Below are positions 1-7,438 of a stretch of 64,000 nucleotides of DNA, piece by piece. The notes under the pieces were generated by a model. That model saw only the letters and a program-made list of their open reading frames with translations. It was not told the DNA's origin and did no database searches. How positions within the stretch are numbered: position 1 is the first letter of the stretch; every line of letters begins with the position of its first letter. This DNA is from JBHELB01 sp041859045 (GTDB lineage: Bacteria > Hydrogenedentota > Hydrogenedentia > Hydrogenedentales > SLHB01): contig JBHELB010000026.1 of NCBI GenBank assembly GCA_041859045.1, positions 62,001-126,000 on the forward strand, in the 5' to 3' direction. A program made the position numbers and the translations under genes.

Positions 1-497
1 CGCTGGCGCTGGCGTTGCTGGGCGGATTCGGTAACGTCGTCGTTGGACTCGTCGCCGCGCCGCAGATGGGCGCGATTGCCGATCGCTACGGCCACGACCG
101 TCTCCCCGCCGCGGAGGTCCGCACGCTGCTGCAAGACGCCGATCGCGTCTACATCGCCGCGCCGGGCACCCCGGAGAAGGTTGCTTCGGATATCGCCATG
201 GGACGTCAGGCGGCCATGGATATTCTTGCCAAGGCGCCGAACGCGGCCGACCCGCTGCCGGTCGTGCAGACCGCGGAAGCGTTGCGCACGCTGATCAAGT
301 CGGCCCCGGCCAGTGAGGAAGGCCAGGCTATCGCAAAGAAGGCCGGCGCTTTGATCGGGCCGGCGGACAACTTCGGCGGCCGCATGTCGTTCCGGTTTGT
401 TGCGCCGTTCGCGCTGGTGCTGTTGGTGGTGTTTGGCACGATCTGGCTGCGCGATAAGGCGCGCGGCGGATACAAGGTCGAGCACATCGGCGACTAA
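1..497 (+). CDS. MFS transporter, C-terminal part (5' end outside window)
   Basis: The reading frame is open from base 3 and ends with TAA at 495-497, so only the last 164 residues are present. The start shows a hydrophobic helix followed by MGAIADRYG, the glycine/aspartate loop motif typical of major facilitator transporters. After it comes a polar stretch of about 95 residues rich in Ala, Lys and Asp, then one last membrane helix (FVAPFALVLLVVFGTIWL) and a short charged tail. Inserting a soluble segment of that size between the last helices is unusual for the superfamily. The substrate cannot be told from this fragment. A strong terminator follows immediately. Confidence 0.6.
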   Translation, partial: LALALLGGFGNVVVGLVAAPQMGAIADRYGHDRLPAAEVRTLLQDADRVYIAAPGTPEKVASDIAMGRQAAMDILAKAPNAADPLPVVQTAEALRTLIKSAPASEEGQAIAKKAGALIGPADNFGGRMSFRFVAPFALVLLVVFGTIWLRDKARGGYKVEHIGD

Positions 498-514
498 TCG
501 CGGTTAATACACGC

Positions 515-547
515 GGGGGAGTTTCCTTCGGGAAACTCCCCCGTTTT
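515..547 (+). terminator. Rho-independent terminator after the MFS gene
   Basis: A perfect 12-bp stem (GGGGGAGTTTCC at 515-526 with its complement at 531-542) is closed by a TTCG tetraloop and followed by GTTTTCC. It sits 18 bases after the MFS stop codon. The next gene converges from the other strand and has no matching T run on its side. Confidence 0.9.
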
Positions 548-574
548 CCTTATCTGTTTGTACCGCAGCGCGCT

Positions 575-1723
575 TCAATCTCTCCCGCGCATACACTCCT
601 GGTACACTTGCTCAAGACGTGCCGCGCTGGCGTCCCACGTGAGCGTTTGCGCCCGGGACAGGCCCGCAACGGCCCGCGCCCGCGCGGCGTCCGGGTGCTC
701 CAGTACGTCTTCGAGCGCTTCCTCAATGCTTTCCGTGGATTCCGGATCGATATAGCGCGCAGTATCGCCTGCGACTTCCGGCAACGACGAGATGTTCGAC
801 GTAATCACCGGCGTGCCCGCCGCCATCGCCTCGAGCACGGGCAGGCCAAACCCTTCATAGAGCGACGGGTATACGCAGGCCTCCGCGCGGCGCAACAACG
901 CAATCGCTTCGGCGCGCGCGAGATATCCCGCATGCACCACGCCGGGCTCGCCAACGCGTGCGAGGATCGGTTCAGACTTCCAGCCTGTTTTGCCCGCGAG
1001 CAGTAGCTTCGGGCAATCGCGGCGCCGCGCGCGCAGGTGCGCGTATGCGTCCATCAGTCGCAGCAAATTCTTGCGCGGTTCCATCGTGCCGAGGTGGATG
1101 AAATACGGTCCCTCAAGCCCGAGCCGCGCACGCAATGCCGCGGTCGCTTCAGGGTCTTCTGCCTGAGTGAATTCATCGAGGCATACGCCGCCGGGGACAA
1201 CATAAATTCGCGCCGCGTTCACCTGCAAGAGATCGACGAGATCCGCTTTACAGCTTTCCGATACCGCGATAATCGCGTCGGCACGGCGCGCGATGTGATG
1301 CAGCAGACGCGTCTGCACGCGGATCGTTTCCTCGGTATGCGTCTCGGGGCGACGGAAAAAGGACAGGTCGTGCACGGTGACCATGCGCACGGCGTGGCGC
1401 GCGGCGGGGAGTTGGTGAAACAGGTTGTGCGCAATATCGACGCGGCCCGTGAACCACTCGATCGGCGGCCAGTCGCAGGCGGGCCAAAGGCTCACCTTCA
1501 GCCGCCGCGCCCAGGGCAACACGCAGGTGCGCGAAAAGCCTCCTTCGAAGCCTTCCATGCGGGCGGGTACGCCGCGCGCGCGGGTGGCAAACAAACGTAG
1601 GTCGAGCGCGGGACGCCGCGCGATGAGTGCGCGTATCTGGTGCCAAGCGGCATAGCCGACGCCGGTGCGCGGGTGTTCAAAGACGCAGCTCAGATCGAGC
1701 GCGATGCGTACCCGGCTCGGCAT
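575..1723 (-). CDS. GT4-family glycosyltransferase
   Basis: A 382-residue cytoplasmic glycosyltransferase of the GT-B fold, family GT4. The C-terminal half has the usual donor-site features: HLGTMEPRKNLLRL near residue 210, then YPSLYEGFGLPVLEAMAAGTP with the E-x7-E motif near 285-300, then SNISSLPEVAGD. The N-terminal half contains HNLFHQL and VTVHDLSF, typical of acceptor domains in mannosyltransferase-like members. It is the last gene of a minus-strand operon, three bases after the zinc-ribbon/TPR gene. Sugar and acceptor are unknown. It could act on the polysaccharide made by the cluster at 3.6-13.8 kb, but the two groups are transcribed separately. Confidence 0.85.
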   Translation of the reverse strand: MPSRVRIALDLSCVFEHPRTGVGYAAWHQIRALIARRPALDLRLFATRARGVPARMEGFEGGFSRTCVLPWARRLKVSLWPACDWPPIEWFTGRVDIAHNLFHQLPAARHAVRMVTVHDLSFFRRPETHTEETIRVQTRLLHHIARRADAIIAVSESCKADLVDLLQVNAARIYVVPGGVCLDEFTQAEDPEATAALRARLGLEGPYFIHLGTMEPRKNLLRLMDAYAHLRARRRDCPKLLLAGKTGWKSEPILARVGEPGVVHAGYLARAEAIALLRRAEACVYPSLYEGFGLPVLEAMAAGTPVITSNISSLPEVAGDTARYIDPESTESIEEALEDVLEHPDAARARAVAGLSRAQTLTWDASAARLEQVYQECMRGRD

Positions 1724-1726
1724 GGA

Positions 1727-2452
1727 CTACAGATCGACCATGCTCGGCGGGGCCTCGCGTGTGGGCTCCTCCGGGGCAACCGAAAGATTCTCTTCGCTGT
1801 CGTGGCGGCCATTGCCGGAGACATCCGGCTTGGGCGTTGCTCCAGGCTGCGGGGCATCTTGCACGAACAACCCGAGCATACGGCAGGCGAGTTCCGCCGC
1901 GTGCAATTGCACGGTCTCGGAGGGACTGTAGAGCAGCTTCTCAAGCACCACGCGCTTCACCGTCTCCGCGTTGAGTTCCGCATCGCCAACCGGAGGCCGC
2001 GCCGCGGACGCCGAGATATCCTCCGGGCGATCGGCGACGCCCGAGCGATTCTCGATCGCCAAGCCCGAGGGCCGCCGCAGTGCCGCGAGGCATTCACGCC
2101 GCGCGCGTTCGATGTCGCCATTGCCCGGATACCGCCGCGCGAGATCGTCGAAGATCGCCAACGCCTCGCCGTAATTCTTCTGATAGTAGAGATCGACCGC
2201 CTCGCCAAACCGGCGTTTCGCTTCTTCATTGGGCGATGCGCTTGAGCCCATCCCCATCGCGTTGCGCCACCACGACGTCGTGCGCGCGGAAAAGAAACTG
2301 CCCCGGCTATGGTTGTCCGACGCGGGGCTCGCGTTGTCGTTGGAGATCAGCATCGTGCGGCCACACGTCGGGCACATTCCCATACGCCCAATCGCCGAGC
2401 GCGGCACCTGCATTCGTTGGCCACAGTCGCATGTAACGACCAGCTTCTTCAT
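1727..2452 (-). CDS. Zinc-ribbon protein with TPR-like helical region
   Basis: A 241-residue protein whose N-terminus is a small zinc ribbon with two Cys-x-Cys/Cys-x2-Cys knuckles (CDCGQ at 8-12 and CPTCGR near 28-33). A low-complexity linker follows, then a TPR-like pair of helices (AVDLYYQKNYGEALAIFDDL, residues about 85-105). The tail is acidic and Pro-rich. It overlaps the upstream coiled-coil gene by four bases (ATGA), so the two are translationally coupled. Function is unknown. A zinc ribbon plus TPR suggests a scaffold rather than an enzyme. Confidence 0.75.
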   Translation of the reverse strand: MKKLVVTCDCGQRMQVPRSAIGRMGMCPTCGRTMLISNDNASPASDNHSRGSFFSARTTSWWRNAMGMGSSASPNEEAKRRFGEAVDLYYQKNYGEALAIFDDLARRYPGNGDIERARRECLAALRRPSGLAIENRSGVADRPEDISASAARPPVGDAELNAETVKRVVLEKLLYSPSETVQLHAAELACRMLGLFVQDAPQPGATPKPDVSGNGRHDSEENLSVAPEEPTREAPPSMVDL

Positions 2453-3405
2453 CCCGTTCCTTTCACGCGTTCACCCGGCGCTTCGCCCGGGCCTAGAAAA
2501 CGCAATAATACCTCGGCCATCGCATCGCGCCCCGGTTCGTCGACGACCTCCGCGACGACGGGCAGATCCTCTTCCTCGTCGCGCGCGGACAGCGGCTCGT
2601 CTGGGGTATCCACCGCAACGGCGGGCGGAGGGTCCATCGTGTTTGCGTCCAGTGCCTCTAGTGCCGTCTCTAATTCTTCGACGCGCGCTTGCAGAACGCC
2701 CCGTTCCCGTTCCGCCGCCTCAGCGCTCTGCCGCAGTTGCGTTTCGAGCTCTTCAACACGATCCCGCAGCGCGTCTTGTTCGCGCTCGGCCTCTTTGGCA
2801 TCGCGCAACGCCTTATCTGCCGCCGTCAACGCCGCCTCCAACTCCTCAACGCGCGCCCGCAAGGCTTCCTGGCCGCGCGCGGCCAGTTCCAGCCCGCGGC
2901 GTGCTTCGTCCAAATCCGTCCGCGCACGGTCGTGGTCGTCAGCGCGCTGCTCCATCGCCGTTTCATGTACTTTGCGCAGTTCCGCCAGCTCCGCCTCAAC
3001 CCGCGCGCGCTCGGCCTTAGCAACTCCCAACGCCTCAAGCGCTGTTGCCAATTCCCGCGACAACCGGTCGGCGTGCGACTGCAACTCCTCGTGCCGTGCG
3101 GCCAGCACCGCACTTTCCTCGGCCGAGGTCGTGCGCTCGATGAGCAGGCTCTGTAGTGTCTGTGCCTTCTCGTACCACTCCGCGCATTGCCGCCGCTTCT
3201 CGCGATAGCGCGTCTCCGTGTCGCGAATGACCTGCAACAACAACTGGATACGCTCCGAATCGGTCAAATCCGAGAACACCCGCAGCCCCGACGGCAGCGG
3301 CACCCGCACCACGCCCTGACACGACGGACAGCGCCCTTCCTGACCGGCGTGTTGTTCGCCGACCTGGAAATTCCGGGTGCAGTGCGGGCATTCGAACGCA
3401 ATCAT
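2449..3405 (-). CDS. Zinc-ribbon coiled-coil protein
   Basis: A 318-residue protein beginning with a zinc ribbon (FECPHCTRNF at 4-13, CPSCQGVV at 28-35) similar to that of the next gene. Residues about 45-265 are almost entirely charged heptads rich in Glu, Arg, Ala and Leu, with repeated segments of the type RVEELE, so a long coiled coil is predicted. The C-terminal 50 residues are acidic. It is the first gene of the operon that ends with the GT4 gene. The extended -10 box at 3494-3502 is the likely promoter, leaving a leader of about 80 bases. No catalytic domain is visible. Confidence 0.75.
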   Translation of the reverse strand: MIAFECPHCTRNFQVGEQHAGQEGRCPSCQGVVRVPLPSGLRVFSDLTDSERIQLLLQVIRDTETRYREKRRQCAEWYEKAQTLQSLLIERTTSAEESAVLAARHEELQSHADRLSRELATALEALGVAKAERARVEAELAELRKVHETAMEQRADDHDRARTDLDEARRGLELAARGQEALRARVEELEAALTAADKALRDAKEAEREQDALRDRVEELETQLRQSAEAAERERGVLQARVEELETALEALDANTMDPPPAVAVDTPDEPLSARDEEEDLPVVAEVVDEPGRDAMAEVLLRFLGPGEAPGERVKGTG

Positions 3406-3493
3406 AACGGAGGCGAGCTCGTCCCTTCCTGGTTTACGTGTTTTCAGGCATAGCGCCGACGCATTCGCACGCTTCTTTGTAACGTCAAGAGTT

Positions 3494-3502
3494 ATTATAA
3501 CA
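3494..3502 (-). promoter_or_regulatory. Extended -10 promoter for the zinc-ribbon/GT4 operon
   Basis: Read on the minus strand the sequence is TGTTATAAT, a perfect extended -10 (TGn followed by TATAAT), about 90 bases upstream of the first start codon. No good -35 is present, as is common for extended -10 promoters. Confidence 0.55.
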
Positions 3503-3552
3503 GATCGCGCCCAAAGGGGTAGCTTTCCGCCAAGGTCTCCGAGGTACGCGGC

Positions 3553-3658
3553 TAGAGCAGTTTAAGCAAAGCCGTAGCCACTTGGCGCTACGCATTTCAA
3601 AAAATGGCGCGGGATAGACCTCGGAAAACGGCCACGCCATTTTTCAAAATGCTTTAGC
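3553..3658. repeat. 106-bp interspersed element, copy 1
   Basis: This stretch matches bases 61972-62077 at 103 of 106 positions, in the same orientation. Its ends form an imperfect inverted repeat: TAGAGCAGTTT at the left and, read in reverse complement, TAAAGCATTTT at the right (9 of 11). Inside, 3592-3609 and 3635-3652 form an 18-base inverted repeat around a 25-base loop. The three differences between copies fall in this palindrome. The right end overlaps the 3' end of the sulfotransferase-like gene and supplies its last codon and stop. The structure resembles a MITE or REP-type element. Confidence 0.85.
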
Positions 3659-4904
3659 TTGTGCCCGGCGCTGAAGAAAAGAGCGACTGCACCAGGCGTC
3701 GCCAGTACGAGCTAGGCACGACGGGTGCGGGCGGGGTCTCTCGACGGACGAATCGCAGCGGCGCAATCTTCATCCCGCTGTATTCGAGATCGGTTTCCGT
3801 AGGTCTAAGCGCAATTTGAATGGCTACGTCCGCCGCCGAAACACCCTCGGGGATTGGGAGCGAGATTTTTGTCGGTTCAAGCGGCATGACTACGGTTTCC
3901 ACGCGCGAAAGCACGGCGTCTTCTTTCATAAGAAGGATCCGCAGCAGCGAACCCCTGCCTTTTGCGTTCGCCTCGGCCACGGTGGTGAGCGCAGCGACGT
4001 TACTGAGGACGACGTTCTTGTAGATCACGCAAGCGTCGGGCTCGTCGCTAGGATTGGGGTGAAGGTTCGCCGGAAGCATGAAACAGTTTGTGGGCACTTG
4101 GCACCACTCGTTCAGGTTTCTTCGCTCTATGCCCTCTTCTTCGGAGGAGACCCGACTCGCCTCGAGCAATGTGGCAATATCCTCCCGCTTCGAAAGCGCC
4201 TCATACTCGTCGCGAATGTAATTGAAGAACGCAATGTCCAACGCCTGCGTCTCTTGAAGTTGCTCGAGCGTCTCCGGCTTAATCTGCAGACGGTTGTAAT
4301 CGCCGTCAGGCGTCACATTGTCGTGCGGCACTTCCAGCCATTGCCGTGACACGCCCAGTGCGCGCAACAGAAGAAAGACGGAAAGGTCCACCTTTTCCGT
4401 CAAGCCGATGAACCGGTAGAGTTCTTTGGCCTTGGTCACGTACTCATCGTAGGTTTCCACGAAACCCACAATGCGATCGGCCATCGCGTTGGGCGGGAGT
4501 TTGTCCACATAGTGCTCGAAGGTCGGGTTTTCCTCGCGGTACTCCAGATGCGGCGGATTCACCGGGCTTACCGAGTACCGGTACTCTGATACCAGGCGCT
4601 TGATCGGATCGCGCAAGAACACGACGGCATCGTTTGGGGCCTCCACAGAACGGACCTGCTCGTGCCAGAAATGCCCTCGGACCATCTGTGAAGAGAGATG
4701 CTGCCGGTAGTGAAGGAATTCATCCCAATACCGTTCGATGTCACGCCAATCGACTTCGAAAAGATGCTCGAAGTAAGGCTCGAGCGTATTCACCACCGAT
4801 GTGCCCGCTGCCTTGGGCATATGCAGAAACACAAGCAGACGCGACGTGAACGCGCGCTGGGCGTACTCGGAAAACGGCTCTGAAAATAGACTAGTGAAAT
4901 CCAT
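3654..4904 (-). CDS. Sulfotransferase-family protein with C-terminal LNxWC/LHPN domain
   Basis: A 416-residue protein. Residues 1-250 look like a Golgi/heparan-type sulfotransferase: HMPKAAGTS at 28-36 is the 5'-phosphosulfate loop and FLRDPIKRLVSEYRY at 96-110 the 3'-phosphate loop binding PAPS. Residues 263-385 form an accessory domain (NLNEWC at 263-268, LHPN at 281-284, SGMKIAPL at 376-383) also found in the next two upstream genes. The gene is the last of the polysaccharide operon, 43 bases after the preceding one. It probably sulfates an exported glycan. Its final Ser codon and TAA stop lie inside the 106-bp repeat element, so the original C-terminus may have been altered. Confidence 0.8.
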   Translation of the reverse strand: MDFTSLFSEPFSEYAQRAFTSRLLVFLHMPKAAGTSVVNTLEPYFEHLFEVDWRDIERYWDEFLHYRQHLSSQMVRGHFWHEQVRSVEAPNDAVVFLRDPIKRLVSEYRYSVSPVNPPHLEYREENPTFEHYVDKLPPNAMADRIVGFVETYDEYVTKAKELYRFIGLTEKVDLSVFLLLRALGVSRQWLEVPHDNVTPDGDYNRLQIKPETLEQLQETQALDIAFFNYIRDEYEALSKREDIATLLEASRVSSEEEGIERRNLNEWCQVPTNCFMLPANLHPNPSDEPDACVIYKNVVLSNVAALTTVAEANAKGRGSLLRILLMKEDAVLSRVETVVMPLEPTKISLPIPEGVSAADVAIQIALRPTETDLEYSGMKIAPLRFVRRETPPAPVVPSSYWRRLVQSLFSSAPGTS

Positions 4905-4947
4905 GCGTACCTCCTGGAATCGAGACTCCCCAGGGAAAATAGGGGTG

Positions 4948-6234
4948 TTAGGTTTTTTGCAGAAGCAAGTAGGGACAATCGTTCGGCTGGATCAGCTCCG
5001 CTGTGGCGATCGTGTCCCGCAGGTACTGCAATTCCTCTTGACTCATGTACGGACTCTCAAGAATCCCTGAGGCGGCGTAGCGCGCGAACATCGCCAGAGT
5101 GGAGTGTTCGTCGTCGTACGGCTGCCAGCCAAGGTCCTCGATGATGTATATCCCGCCGGACACCACAAACGGAAATAGCGTTGCCAGACTGATCTGCTGG
5201 TGCTTCGCCGCGTGCGATCCGTCGTCGAGAATCAGGCCGAACGAAGGGCTCCCGTGCGCGTTCAGAAACCCGAGCAGATCCGCGCGCGACCCTTGGTCGC
5301 CTTGTCCAATGTGCGTGTCGCGTTGCGTGAAAAACGAAAAATCATTTAGGTCGAAACCGTAGAGGGTGGCGTTCGGAAAATACTCGCGCCACACCCGCAA
5401 GGACGGCGCATTCGCGGGTGCGCTGCGGGTTTCGTCTTTCGCCGGAATAGGGCTTCCATCGGGATAGGCAACGCGGCTCGGCGTGTCGAGGCCAATTTCG
5501 AGCAAGTTGAATGCGCGTTCGCGCAGTGCCGCGAAGTGCCCGTGATACGCCACCGCATAGGCGTGCGGTGCGGGGGAATTGTAGCGTTCTTCCGTGCCTT
5601 TATCCGTGCCATGGCGGTTACACAACTCGACCAACTCATTGTTTTTGTAGAACGTGAGCGGCATCCACGCCACGCCGCAGAAGAGATTGTTTGGCGCGCT
5701 GGGGACCACCTCCACGCCGAACTCCACTGACGCCGTGCCCGCAGGGCCAGGCAAGGGCGCGGTAAGCGTGGTGCGCTGTCCTGTCTCCAGCACGTGTTCG
5801 CGCTCGTGTGCGATCTCGCCGTCACCGCCATAGACGCGCAGGCGAACGATAACCGGCTGGGCTTTAGGCTGCACCGGCCACACGCCCACCGACACGGCAT
5901 TCGCCTCGGCGGGAAGGTCCGTGAAGTCGTAGCGTGCGCGGGCCGCCGGGGCACCGACGGCGTTCGGGTGCAGCATCAGCGGCGCGCCCATCACATCCCA
6001 CGGGAGCGTGCACCATTGGTTAAGGCAGATTCCCTCCACGCGGCCACTGTACGGAGGAAGCGCCTTCCGGCTGTTCGAGGAACATACCAACTCGAACGTG
6101 CGCCGAACCGCCGCGTTGATCTCGGGCGTCCGGGGCACCGCCTGTCCTAGGTCGCGTGGACTCGCTGCAGATCCGTCGTTCACAAATGCTCCTGTCAGAA
6201 ACGCGCGTGGCGAGAGCGCCGCGCTCTTCGTCAC
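4948..6234 (-). CDS. SAM methyltransferase (MycE/CmcI-like) with N-terminal LNxWC/LHPN domain
   Basis: A 428-residue protein. The C-terminal half (about 200-428) is a class I methyltransferase of the macrocin/sugar O-methyltransferase type: RHGTDKGT, FNLLEIGLD (glycine-poor SAM loop), ATLYGFDL, GDQGSRADL, LILDDGSHAAKHQ and GGIYIIEDL, the last two holding the metal-binding Asp/His residues of that family. The N-terminal part (70-195) is the accessory domain shared with both flanking genes (LNQWC at 71-75, LHPN at 88-91, CGVAWMPL near 186-193). Here the domain is in front of the enzyme, in its neighbours behind it. The gene overlaps the upstream one by four bases (ATGA). Likely role: O-methylation of the exported glycan. 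Confidence 0.8.
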   Translation of the reverse strand: MTKSAALSPRAFLTGAFVNDGSAASPRDLGQAVPRTPEINAAVRRTFELVCSSNSRKALPPYSGRVEGICLNQWCTLPWDVMGAPLMLHPNAVGAPAARARYDFTDLPAEANAVSVGVWPVQPKAQPVIVRLRVYGGDGEIAHEREHVLETGQRTTLTAPLPGPAGTASVEFGVEVVPSAPNNLFCGVAWMPLTFYKNNELVELCNRHGTDKGTEERYNSPAPHAYAVAYHGHFAALRERAFNLLEIGLDTPSRVAYPDGSPIPAKDETRSAPANAPSLRVWREYFPNATLYGFDLNDFSFFTQRDTHIGQGDQGSRADLLGFLNAHGSPSFGLILDDGSHAAKHQQISLATLFPFVVSGGIYIIEDLGWQPYDDEHSTLAMFARYAASGILESPYMSQEELQYLRDTIATAELIQPNDCPYLLLQKT

Positions 6235-7304
6235 GTTGCGGTGATCTGAATTGGACCAAGCCGAATTCCGCTGAACGCGTTCGACGTGCTCGTCTCCCGG
6301 TTCGCCACCGTAATTCGAACGTCCGCCACGGACAATCCGGCTGGAATGGCGAGCTCTAGCGGAACCGCTTGCATCGGGAGCAATTCCGCCGACGCGCGGG
6401 CGAGTTCCTGCGCGCCGCTATGCAACGCAATATCAATTTGCGCGCCGGGATTGTCGGCGCTGGGATTATCCGCGACCGCGCTTGTGCGCAAATAGCGTTT
6501 GCCTTCGACGTTCACGTCGACCAGAACAATGCTGGGATTTGGCTGCCCCACCGCATTCGGATGCAGCCGCGAGTCCATGGTGCCCGGATTGGTGAATTTG
6601 CACCACTCGTTGAGATCTTGCGCCTGAACCCGGACCGTTTGCCCCGAAATCAGAACGCGACGCTCACCGCCGCCTTCCGCCTCGGGCGTGCGTTTCTGAC
6701 ACACCGTCACGCAGTCAACAAACCGGCGCTGCGAGTACCGCATGAGCGTTTGGGACAGTAAGAAGAGCTGCGGTGTTTCGCGTTCGATGAACTCTTTGAT
6801 CATCTCCGCCGTTACCCCCCAGCGCGAACACGTAGGGTCGGGACGGTTCGCGTGGTGAATCATCACGATGCCGCCCTCGCGAAGGCGGTCGTTGGCCTGA
6901 CGGAAGTACTCCGCCAACACGCCATAGTCGGCATGCACCAACGAATCATAACTCGCAATCAGATCAAAGGTACCCTCGGGCAACGTGACGCCGTCGGTGA
7001 CCGACGCCGTGAAGTTGGGCGCATCCTTGAACCGTTTCCTGCATTCCTCCACGCAGATTTCCTGAATGTCGATGGAGTGGAGTGAGCCGGCCATTTCCAG
7101 CAGCAGTTCGGTAAACCGCCCCATGCCGCACGCGATCTCCAACACAGCGGGCTTGTTCAAGTGCGGGATGTAGGGCGTAACGAACCGGGCGAAATCGATG
7201 CGCACCATGCCCACGTCGCCCCAGCCGTAGCCGTGATTCCACTCGCCTTCCCATTTACTCTTGCTGGCCCAGACTTGCTTGTTCCACTCGAGATTGCTGC
7301 TCAT
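6231..7304 (-). CDS. SAM methyltransferase with C-terminal LNxWC/LHPN domain
   Basis: I place the start at 7304 because AAGGGA lies seven bases upstream of that ATG; an upstream in-frame ATG adds 19 residues but has no ribosome site. The 357-residue product has a Rossmann methyltransferase domain at 1-200: VLEIACGMGRFTE at 54-66 is the SAM loop, HSIDI the acidic strand end, FDLIASYDSLVH the motif IV strand. The accessory domain is at 230-354 (DLNEWC 230-235, LHPN 247-250, SGIRLGPI 345-352). It is translationally coupled to the next gene. It probably methylates a sugar or chain end during polysaccharide assembly. Confidence 0.8.
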   Translation of the reverse strand: MSSNLEWNKQVWASKSKWEGEWNHGYGWGDVGMVRIDFARFVTPYIPHLNKPAVLEIACGMGRFTELLLEMAGSLHSIDIQEICVEECRKRFKDAPNFTASVTDGVTLPEGTFDLIASYDSLVHADYGVLAEYFRQANDRLREGGIVMIHHANRPDPTCSRWGVTAEMIKEFIERETPQLFLLSQTLMRYSQRRFVDCVTVCQKRTPEAEGGGERRVLISGQTVRVQAQDLNEWCKFTNPGTMDSRLHPNAVGQPNPSIVLVDVNVEGKRYLRTSAVADNPSADNPGAQIDIALHSGAQELARASAELLPMQAVPLELAIPAGLSVADVRITVANRETSTSNAFSGIRLGPIQITAT

Positions 7305-7438
7305 CGCCGTTTCCCTTGACTTCCTGAGTGATCGAAAGAGAAATGAGGAACAGATCCTCATCGCCGCTCACTTGGCGTGAGAACCATGCCTTGCCCATCA
7401 GACGCATTGTACTTGAAAAGCAACATGGGAAAAACCCG
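7305..7438. other. Intergenic spacer inside the polysaccharide operon
   Basis: This 134-bp gap between wzt and the first methyltransferase is the second-longest within the cluster. On the minus strand it contains an ATGAGGA...TCCTCAT hairpin (about 7345-7365) and a possible -10 (TACAAT near 7409) with a poor -35. It may hold an internal promoter or attenuating hairpin, but nothing is certain. Confidence 0.3.
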
